This document shows, piece by piece, positions 47,115-56,612 of a stretch of DNA of 64,000 bases. The notes under the pieces were generated by a model. The model worked only from the letters and a program-made list of their open reading frames with translations, was not told the DNA's origin and did no database searches. Source of the DNA: Chamaecyparis obtusa (lineage: Eukaryota; Streptophyta; Pinopsida; Cupressales; Cupressaceae); NCBI GenBank assembly GCA_027943335.1, contig BSBK01004082.1, positions 427,501 through 491,500 of the forward strand, in the 5' to 3' direction. Each line of letters begins with the position of its first letter. Within the stretch, counting starts at the first letter, position 1. The position numbers and the translations under genes are program-made.

Positions 47115-50100
47115 TGTTACGCCAATTTTCTATCATAGCAAAAATCTTATAAGATTGGCCTCTCCCCTACAAGTGTTTTTGTTAAGTGTCCTGCCTCATG
47201 CTCTTTATTGTTGTTGCCTAGCTTTGGTCCAATTTGCACATGCTGAATCGCCAAACCCAGAAAGTTATTCAAAGTTTAGGGCCTGTTGGAGATATTTCAA
47301 AATTTTCCATAGTGTTGAAAACCCATAGTGTTTCTGAAAGTCCATGATGTTTTCGGTCTATGTGTTTTCGGCCTTCGTTGTTTTTGATCCTGTACTTCCT
47401 GCTTTGTGCACTTATTCTTTGGTGTTGAAAACTCTGTGTGTTTTTGGTCTTCCGTTGTGCTGAAAATATTGTGTGTTTTTTACCTCACACTAGTTCCCTG
47501 TTTGCTAGCGTTCCCTCAACTACGCAAGTCCAACGTAGGTGGTGGCTCTAGGCTCTTCCTGATTGGCTGTTGCATGACCGCATGTCAGACTTTTCTGACA
47601 TGCGATCATGTGACCACTTGCCACCTAGCCGTATGGGTCCCAGTTTCTATTCAGCCACCTGGCGGTTTGCTTTGCTTTAGTGAGTAGGTGTGATGGATGG
47701 TGGAGCCCAGTCCTTCAAAGTTTCTTGTTGCTGATTCTCCAGGTCTCTGGGTGGTTATATCTTCTATTCAGTGATCTGACGACTGTGTTTTCATGTGATC
47801 ATTTCATGCCTGGCGGTTAGCCCTTAACATCTAGCGACTTGGCTGATGGTTAGTCGCGTAGTCACTGAATGCTTGGCTTTTGTTAGTGGGTCCGTTGTTA
47901 GGGTGGAGCAAATTGGCATCTTTTGATTGGTTGGCAAATTGACAAGTTGGATAGCGTCAGTGGGTCTGCAGCCTTCTGAGGAGGTTAAAGCATGGACAGA
48001 TCTAGTAGTTGCCATTATACCGCTAAGTGGAGGTGCTCACTTTTTAACATCGCGGTATAGCAATAGCTGTCGATTCTAGTTTATGAGGAGACTGCCCGGT
48101 GGACCTGTTTGCAGCAAGGTGGTCATGTGGTGGCCTGTGATTAGGTGTCGCATGATCGCATAGCTCAGTTTTTGGCTATGTGATCATGCGACCGCTTGCC
48201 ACATGTCCATGGCAGTATGGTGCTGGTTGCAGTTCGGTGGCAATTGCGATGATTTGAGTTCGCAGGTTTTCATTCGTCCACGTGGTGATGACTTGGCTTA
48301 TGTCAGGGGGGTCCGCGTTGAAAGCTTTAATCTAACGGTTGGTGTATGATCGCAAAGAATATTCCAAGCCTTTGTGATCATGCGCCATCCATCAAATTTT
48401 ATTCTATTTTGCCAGGTTGCCTGTTGTGCGAGTGGGACCATATGCCATGTGGTGCTTCGTTGCTGTGTTCCTATTGGTCGACATGGATGTGCTTAGAGGT
48501 GGGGCCATTATCAGAGGGGTCTGTGATGAGGATAGATCTAACGGTTGGCGTAAGTTCTCATGCGATTTGTTAGAGCCATGAGATCTTACGCCAGCCATTC
48601 ATTTTCAAAGGCTTATGAAAGGTGGGTTCTATGCCAGTGACTGAGTGTGGATCAGCGAATGGTTTAGCGACATGTGGCTTTGGGCAGGCCCAGTTGGAGT
48701 GTAGTGTCTGGCGGCTTGAATAAAAAGGGGGGCGGTGCTGATAAGATGTAGTCTTGTCGTGCATTCGCGAGAAGATTTGGAGATTTGCTAGTTTGTCCAG
48801 CGATTGCGCGAATGGTGGTTGGGAAGTTGCTAAGTGTTTAGCGAGGGCATGAAATGTTTAGCGAATTAGTGAAGGTCCTTTGTTGCCAGTTCGCTAAGTC
48901 TGGTGGGGCCACTTTTAGAGGAAGATCATTAAGCTGTGAAGGAGAATTAATCAGATGACTGTGTTTTAAAGCTGGTCTCAGTTTAAATGTGGGCCGTCAT
49001 TTCTCTGCTGGGTGCCAAAGATGTAGCCATTGGAGTTCAAATTCAAATCTTAGAGATGTTTCCAGTGACTAGTAAGGACTAAAATTGATGACAGGGGGAC
49101 CAAAGTTGGTGAAATTGAACTTCTCCGCCATTCCAATGTGGTCCAGGGTGCCATGAGTGATTGCAAAGATTTGTGCCATGTGGTTTTGAGCTCGAGCAAC
49201 TATTTGCAGGAAGTGATTAGACTAATTTTAATGGCATTCCTGGTGTACTATGCTGAGCTCACAGATTTTCATGATTGTTGATCTACTAGAGATTTGTTTT
49301 CTCCAAGATACTTATGCTTCATGCCCCTGCAGTAAATTTTGTGACTATTTGAATAGGTTGGGTGGTTGAGACCCTAACCCTAGCTATCTGAAGCTTGTTG
49401 CATCCGATCTTGAGGATCCCAAGGTAGCTAGTGGTATAAGTTGTAGAATCTTTGATTTTGCAAGGGTTCCAAAATATTGTTGCTTTTCATCCCTGGTTTT
49501 TTATTGTAGTACACTGATAGAGGTTTGATTTGGTGTCCTTTTCTCAGCTTTGTGTCATGCTAATTGTATGTTGATTCTGGATTTGTTAATGAAAACATTC
49601 TTGAATCCTAATCTTGTATCTTGTGTATGTCTTCTTGCTTGTCTCTGAGCTCATATATGTTAATGTCACAAAGTGTGTTAATGTATGGTAAACAAAGAGT
49701 ATTTTGAATTGATTTCTAAGTTTCTAACAAAGTTAGGATTAAAGTCTTTTAGGTGAATTCAATGAGTTTGCAGCCAGGTGTAGAATTTGATGTCCTTGTG
49801 CTTGAGGGAAAGGGGTAATAGGCAAAGCACTTACCCTAGGTTCCATATTGTTTGGTTTAAGGTATTTAGTAGAGGTATACAATTGGGTGACTCTTAGCCT
49901 TGGGGTAAGGCACTGGTCTTTTCTTTTGAAGTCATGGTTAACAACCACAGAAATATAAACATTCATTTGATAAACCTTTTTAGACTTGTGTTGAGCATTG
50001 TGTGAATCATTTTGAGATTCCTTTGAAGAAGTGAGTCAAGGGTACACCCGCCTAAGCATTGAAGCTCAAAGAGTAGAAGGATCCTTTGATCCTTGTCAGT

Positions 50101-50215
50101 TGGCCCGCTTCCTTGTGGACTTTGGAGTGGTAATAGAGTCAGAGTTTCATTTACATTATCCGTCAAAGTGTAAATCTGCAAGTTGAAGATCAAAGGGAAT
50201 AATCCACAACCAACA
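47115..50215 (+). mobile_element. 5' LTR of element E1 (3101 bp)
   Basis: Starts TGTTACGCCAATTTTC and ends ACAACCAACA; matches 52391-55491 along its length. CAAAG lies just before it (47110-47114) and just after the partner LTR (55492-55496). It is homologous to the E2 LTRs read on the minus strand, so E1 and E2 belong to one family. It contains four 46-bp palindromes. Confidence 0.93.
47569..48592. repeat. four 46-bp palindromes in the E1 5' LTR
   Basis: At 47569-47614, 48147-48192, 48341-48386 and 48547-48592, each exactly 46 bp. The first lies 454 bases from the LTR start, the same offset as the first palindrome of the E2 LTR. The fourth has different arms (GGCGTAAGTTCTCATG...TTACGCC) but the same length. 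Confidence 0.9.
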
Positions 50216-50774
50216 AAATGGCGACTCCGCTAGGGAGAACATAAAGAAAGCTTATTAAAGAGCTCTAGTTATGGTTCTATTGTAAAGTCAAAATCTTTTG
50301 ACTAGATTAGTTTGGCCCATCCGAGTCATCAACAAAATGGCGACTCTACTGGGGAGATTCTAGAATAGAGTCAGAAACAAAAACAAGCATTTGCTGATAT
50401 CTTTTCACCTAGTTGTGAGTGGCGGCTCTGATTTTCTCTGTTTGATTAGTATTCCTCCTGATAAATAGTGTATATATCTAGTGTAGCTTTGTGCTAGTTG
50501 GAAGAAGAAATAGTGAAACATTTTCCTCTCAAGGAGGTGCGGCTCTGCATGACAAAGAACCTGATGGAGCTTTAAGGTGAGCTCTAGATCTGTCTTGCCT
50601 TCCAGCCAAAGGTCTTTTGCTGCAAGATTTTCCCAGGTATTTTTCAAGTTTTAAATGTTCCTTATAAAGTGGTCAAGCACTAAAAGAAGGATAAGGTGTA
50701 AGCAAAGGTTAGCATATTTCAAGTTTTCAGTTGCAGCTTTGCAAAATTTTATGGAAGTAGTGCACTAAGTTGTA
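50216..50774 (+). mobile_element. E1 leader with duplicated primer-binding site
   Basis: Directly after the LTR is AAATGGCGACTCCGCTAGGG, a primer-binding-like site. A second copy, AACAAAATGGCGACTCTACTGGGG, starts at 50331, 119 bases further on, and is the one followed by the leader sequence also seen in E2 (GATTCTAGAATAGAGTC). The site is not the initiator-Met type; the tRNA is not identified. No coding frame before 50775. Confidence 0.7.
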
Positions 50775-51907
50775 ATGGGTAGGCTTGAGGAGGAGCTGGC
50801 TTTCCTTGAGGAGGGCATCCTTAGGGATTGCATGAGATTAGTAAGATTAAAAGTGGGAAGTAGAAAGGATTTATCCATATCCTTATTCTATGATAGATTT
50901 TGTGAAGTATATGATGAGCTTCCTGAGGATGTTGAGTTTCCTGAATTTGATTTCATTAGTTTATTCCCAAAGCTTTATTTTCTTGAGTCAACCAATTGGT
51001 CAGATGCCTTGTGGGAAGAGTATTATGGATGTATCAGGGATTAGATACTTGGTGATGCTGGTCTTGAACTTGAGGATGCACTTGGGGCCTTTCTCAGTAG
51101 TGCTGATATTGAGAGTGATGAAATTTATGAAGGGGATGTGTCAAGTGTTGACACTCTTTCTTGCAGTCATGAAAGTGATTCCTTTTCTCAGTATGAGACA
51201 AAAGGTTTATGCAATCAGTCAGATGAGGAAGAGGATTGGATAGATGAAAGTATTGCTGATGATTGTATGGCAAAAGATGATGTTCTTGAGGATAGCTGTT
51301 CACTTCACAGTGAATAAATTTTAGATTTATTATCTTGTGAATATCTTAGATATTCAGGGGGTGATGGCTCTAGGTTCTTACATCCAACACACATTGATTT
51401 TGATATGGAGCATGAGTTAATAGGATTTGACTTTGACATGTGTGCCTTTGATTCTTTTTCTGCCCCAACACTACTAGATGGAAACCAGGTATAGTATGAT
51501 ATATCAGATGATGAAGTCATCAGTGTTTGTTCATCTTCAAGTAATGCAAGTGTCCCTGATGTGGTACTGAATACTGGTTGGGAGAGTTGTATAGATTTTG
51601 AATCCTTTCTGATTCTAAATCTATTGCTAAGCCATGGAAGGATGGTCTCTCAACTACTTAGGCTTCACCATCTCATGGACAAGTTGATGTTTCTCTTCCC
51701 ACCTATCAACAAGTTTTGGTTTTGTCAGTTGTTGACAAAATGCAGCTTGCTCCTATGTTCAGTGATCATGCCCCATGTGATGAGTTCCCTCAGTGTTTGC
51801 ATGAAGATCAGTGTATCTTCTCCTTGGAGGTGAAAATTTCTAGTATGAATGGATCCAATAGTGATTACACTGATAGTTTGATAGAGCTGGAGAGTTTTTC
51901 TTTTTAG
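50775..51907 (+). pseudogene. acidic protein of the E1/E2 retroelement family (E1 copy)
   Basis: From ATG at 50775: MGRLEEELAFLEEGILRD, then DLSISLFYDRFCEVYDELPE, FPKLYFLESTNWSDALWEEY, and a long acidic Ser-rich stretch (YEGDVSS, QSDEEEDWIDESIADD). Stops occur at 51042, near 51315 and near 51494, and a frameshift near 51620 leads to a further readable part (51716-51907). I recognise no gag, protease, RT or integrase in it. The same protein start is present in E2, so it was a real gene of this family when both copies moved. Its role is unknown; an acidic, low-complexity protein could be a capsid-like or accessory product, but this is a guess. Confidence 0.65.
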
Positions 51908-52390
51908 CTGGACAGTAAGCTTCCTGAATGTGGTGGTAAATTTGAAGGTGATTTATGTTGCATTTCCTTCAGCATTTTCCTATTTAAGGAATGCAATATG
52001 CATGTGCCACAACATTTTTAGAATTGGTATGATTACTTTTCCGGCCCTCAGGAAGTATGTACTAAAAAATTTTGTTTCAAATTGTGGAAGGATGGATATA
52101 AGTTTGATCAGTCACATGGAAGCAAAATTTTCAGTTTGTCTTTGACGTGTGGAGATGAAAACTACTTGTTTGATAGAGGCAAGTATTGATCATAATTTTG
52201 GGGCCTTGAGCCTGGTTGTAAATACTATAAATCTTTGTATAGTCTTTCCCTTTCCTGTTGTGTGCTTTTCCTTCCTGTTCCTTGCATTTTTTTTGAGTTC
52301 CTTATTTTTGTCCTATTAGTGGTCTACTCTCCTAGAAATCCTAAATTCTCGCATGGGCATAAGTTACCCATCATCCCCAACCAGAGCCAC
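51908..52390 (+). mobile_element. E1 3' untranslated internal region
   Basis: Non-coding sequence between the acidic frame and the 3' LTR, ending CCCCAACCAGAGCCAC at the LTR edge, as in E2. No reverse transcriptase or integrase is present anywhere in the 2175-base internal region. Confidence 0.75.
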
Positions 52391-55300
52391 TATTAGGCCA
52401 ATTTTTTTCATAGAAAAAATCTTATGAGATTGGCCTCTCCCCTACAAGTGTTTTTGTTAAGTGTCCTGCCTCATGCTCTTTATTGTTGTCGCCTAGCTCT
52501 GGTCCAATTTGCACATGTTGAATCGCCAAACCTAGAAAGTTATTCAAAGTTTAGGGCTTGCTGGAGATATTTCAAAATTTTCCATAGTGTCAAAAACCCA
52601 CAGTGTTTCTAAAAGTCCATGATGTTTTCAGTCTGTGTGTTTTTGGCCTTCATTTTTTTCGACCCTGTGCTTCCTGCTTTGTGCGCTTATTCTTTGGCAT
52701 TGGAAACTCTATGTGTTTTCAGTCTTCCGTTGTGCTGAAAACATTATGTGTTTTTGACCTCGCACTAGTTCCCTATTTGCTGGTGTTCCCTCAACTGTGC
52801 AAGTCTGACGTAGGTGGTGGGTCCAGGCTCTTCCTGATTGGCTGTCGCATGGCCGCATGTCAGACTTTTCTGACATGCGATCATGCGACCGCTTGCCACC
52901 TAGCCATGCAGGTCCCAGTTTTTATTCAGCTGCCTGGCAGTTTGCTTTGCTTTAGTGAGTAGGTGCGACGGATGGTGGAGCCCAGTCCTTCAAAGTTTCT
53001 TATCGCTAATTCTCTAGGTCTCTAGGTGGTTACATCTTCTATTCAGTGATCTGACGACTGTGTTGTCACATGATTGTTTCAGGCCTAGCAGTTAGCCCTT
53101 AACATCTGGCGACTTGGTTGATGATTAGTTGCATAGTCGCTGAATGCTTGGCTTTTGTCAGTGGGTCCGTTGTCAGGGTGGAGTGAGTTGGCATCTTTTG
53201 ATTGGTTGGGAGATTGACAAGTTGGATAGAGTCGGTGGGTCTGCAGCCTTCTAAGGAGGTTAAAGCATGGACAGATCTGGTGGTTGTCGTTATACCACTG
53301 AGCATATGTGCTCACTTTTTAACATCACGGTATAGTGATAGCCATCGATTCTGGTTTATGAGGAGACTACCCAATGGACCCGTTTGCAGCAAGGTGGTCA
53401 TGTGGTGTCCTATGATTGGCTATCACATGATTGCATAGCTCAATTTTTAGTTATGCGATCATGCGACCGCTTGCCACGTGTCCATGGCAGTATTGTGCTG
53501 GTTGCAGTTTGGTGGTGGTTGCGGTGATCTGAGTTGGTGGGTTTTCATTTATCCACATGGTGATGACTTGGCTTATGTCAGGGGGGCCCGCGTTGAAAGC
53601 TTTAATCTAATGGTCGGTGTATGATTGTAAAGAATATTCCAAGCCTTTGCGATCATGCGCCATTCGTCGAATTCTATTCCATTTTGCCAGGTTGCCTGTT
53701 GTGCGAGTGGGACTGCATGCCATGTGGTGCTTCATTGCTATGTTCCTATTGGTCGACATGGATGTGCTCAGAGGTGGGGCCATTGTCAGAGGGGTCTATC
53801 ATGAGGATAGATCTAACGGTTGGCGTAAGTTCTCATGCGATTTGTTAGAGCCATGAGATTTTACGCCAGCTGTTCATTTTCAAAGGCTTATGAAAGGTGG
53901 GTCCTGTGCTAGTGAGTGGGCGTGGATCAGAAAATGGTTTAGTGACATGTGGCTTTGGGTGGGCCCGGTTGGAGTCTAGTGTCTAGCAGTCTGAATCAAA
54001 AGGGGGGCGGTGCCAATAAGATGTAGTCTTGTCGCGTATTCATGAGAAAATTTGGAGATTTGCTAGTTTGTCTGGTGATTGCGCGAATGGTGGTCAGGAA
54101 GTTGCTAAGTGTTTAGTGAGGGCACGAAATGTTTAGCAAATTGGCGAAGGTCCTTTGTCACCAGTTCGCTAAGTCTAGTGGGGCCACTTTTAGAGGAAGA
54201 TCATTAAGCTGCAAAGGAGAATTAGTCAGATGGCTATGTTTTAAAGCTAGTCTCAGTTTAAATGTGGGTCATTGTTTCTTTGCTGGGTGCCAAAGATGTA
54301 GCCATTAGAGTTCAAATTCAAATCTCAGAGATGTTTCCAATGACTAGTAAGGACTAAAATTGATGACAAGGGGGGCCAGAGTTGGTGAAATTGAACTTCT
54401 CCACCATTCCAGTGTGGTCCAGGGTGCCATGAGTGATTGCACAGATTTGTGTCGTGTGATTTTGAGCTCGAGGAACTATTTGCACATAGTGATTAGACTA
54501 ATTTTAATGGCATTCCTGGTGTACTATGCTGAGCTCTCAGATTTTCATGATTGTTGATCTGCTAGAGATTTGTTTTCTCCATGCTGCTTATGCTTCATGC
54601 CCTTGCAGTAAATTTTGTGACTGTTTGAATAGGCTGGGTGGTTGAGACCCTAACCCTAGCTATCTGAAGCTTGTTGCATCTGATCTTGAAGATCCCAAGG
54701 CAGGTAGTGCTATAAGTTGCAGAATCTTTGATTTTGAAAGGGTTCCAAAATCTTGTTGCTTTTGGTCCTTGGTTTTTTACTATAGTACACTGATAGAGGT
54801 TTGATTTGGTGTCCTTTTCTTAGCTTTGTGTCATGCTAATTGTATACTGATTCTAGATTTGTTAATGAAAACATTCTTGAATCCCAATCTTGTATCTTGT
54901 GTATGTCTTCTTGCTTGTCTCTGAGCTCATATATGTTAATGTCACAAAGTGTGTTAATGTATGGTAAACAAAGAGTATTTTGAATTCATCTCTGAGTTTC
55001 TAACAAGGTTAGGATTAAAGCCTTTTAGGTGAATTCAGTGAGTTTGCAGCCAGGTGTAGAATTTGATGTCCTTGTGCTTGAGGGAAAGGGGTAATAGGCA
55101 AAGCACTTACCCTAGGTTCCATTATGTTTGATTTAAGGTATTTAGTAGAGGTATACAGTTGGGTGACTCTTAGCCCTGGGGTAAGGCACTGGTCTTTTCT
55201 TTTGAAGTCATGGTTAACAACCTAACAAATATAAACATTTATTTGATAAACCTCTTTAGACTTGTGTTGAGCATTGTGTGCATGATTTTGAGATTCCTTT

Positions 55301-55491
55301 GAAGAATTGAGTGAAGGGTACACCCACCTGAGCATTGAAGCTCAAAGAGTAGAAGGATCCTTTGATCCTTGTCAGTTGGCCTTCTTCCTTGTGGACTTTG
55401 GAGTGGTGATAGAGTCAGAGTTTCATTTACATTATCCATCAAAGTGTAAATCTGCAAGTTGAAGATCAAAGGGAATAATCTACAACCAACA
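52391..55491 (+). mobile_element. 3' LTR of element E1 (3101 bp)
   Basis: Same length as the 5' LTR and matching throughout, with mostly transition differences. The terminal TG has become TA (TATTAGGCCAATTT). It ends CAACCAACA, followed by the CAAAG target duplication. Contains four palindromes. Confidence 0.93.
52844..53867. repeat. four 46-bp palindromes in the E1 3' LTR
   Basis: At 52844-52889, 53422-53467, 53616-53661 and 53822-53867, each 46 bp and matching its partner in the 5' LTR in order and spacing. The first is nearly perfect: GTCGCATGGCCGCATG, TCAGACTTTTCTGA, CATGCGATCATGCGAC. The second is followed by CGCTTGCCACGTG. Confidence 0.9.
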
Positions 55492-56169
55492 CAAAGGATT
55501 GACAACTTCATGCAATACACCTTGTTGAACATCATGACAAAAAATGGGCTGAGAATCAAATTCTTCATTATATAAAGCATTGGAAAACACCTTAAAATCA
55601 GCACCCATCTCAACCTTATGGAGGCTCACAGCACACAAAGAAAAATCAGAGTCACACAAAGACTCACTGATATCATACTCAATTATTTTTTCTTTATTTT
55701 CATACCCTGAAGATGAATCATCCTCAGCATCTTCACTATCCAAAAAATGTTCACTTCCATCATCACTTTCCTCTTCCCATGTTGCATCTGACTCATAAGA
55801 AGACACCACACCGTCACTGTCTTCATCACTCTCAACATCAACACTTAAGGACATGACCCTAAGTGCATCCTCAAGCTCAAGGCTATCATCACTAAGTATC
55901 CAATCCCTAACACATATGTAATGATCTTCCCACAAAGCATCTGACCAACTAGTTGACTCAAGAAAATAGAGCTCCAAGAATAAACCAATGAACTCAGATT
56001 CAAGAAACTCAACATCTTCAGGAAGCTCATCATACATCTCACAAAATCTATCATAAAATAGAGATATGGATAGATCCTATCTGCATCCTACCTTCAACCT
56101 TACCAATTTTATATAGTCTCTAAGGATGCCCTGTTCTAATAATGCAATCTCATTATTCATCCTATCCAT
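55492..56169 (-). pseudogene. acidic protein of the E1/E2 family (E2 copy, interrupted by E1)
   Basis: On the minus strand an ATG at 56169 opens MDRMNNEIALLEQGILRD, matching the start of the E1 protein; one stop (near 56079, TAG where E1 has AAG) is followed by the open part 56054-55492 with FYDRFCEMYDELPEDVEF, YFLESTSWSDALWEDHY and an acidic region (SDEDSDGVVSSYES, EEESDDGSEHFLDSEDAEDD). E1 has inserted in it at CAAAG; beyond E1 the frame continues from 47109 to a TAA at 46993. Counted without E1 it has about 264 codons. N-terminal 100 residues are well kept between E1 and E2, the C-terminal half is not. Confidence 0.7.
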
Positions 56170-56612
56170 TACAACCAATGCAATACTTCCATAAAATTCT
56201 GCCAAACTACAGCTGAGAACTTGAAGTATGCTAACCTCTAATCACACCTTACTCCTTTCTTTGTGCTTGACCACTTAATAAGGAGACATTTAAAACTTGA
56301 AAAATACCTGGGAATTCTGCAGCAAGAACCTTGCTTGTTGATTGGAAGGCAAGGCAGATCTAGAGCTTACCATGCAGCTCCATCAAGTTCTTTCTTTATA
56401 GAGTCGCCACCTCCTTGAAGAGGAAAGTATATTCTTTTTTTCTGCTCCCAACCAACACAAAATTATACCAGGTAACATGCACTGCTTATTAGGAAACACA
56501 CTAATCAAATAGAGAACTGAGAGTCACCACTCAACACTTAGTGAGAAGATATAGTCAATGCCTTTTGTTTATCTGACTCTATTCTAGACTCTCCCCAATA
56601 GAGTCACCATTT
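56170..56612 (-). mobile_element. E2 leader and primer-binding site
   Basis: On the minus strand AAATGGTGACTCTATTGGGG directly follows the 5' LTR (56612 downward), the same site as in E1 with changes, then GAGTCTAGAATAGAGTC as in E1. Only a single copy of the site is present here. Confidence 0.75.

Noticed and set aside
53617..53856. ORFs with CCCEWD/HAPSIKFYS-like wording in the E1 LTRs (48346-48573 and 53617-53856)
   Set aside because: Present only because the two LTRs are copies of each other; no domain and no start context.
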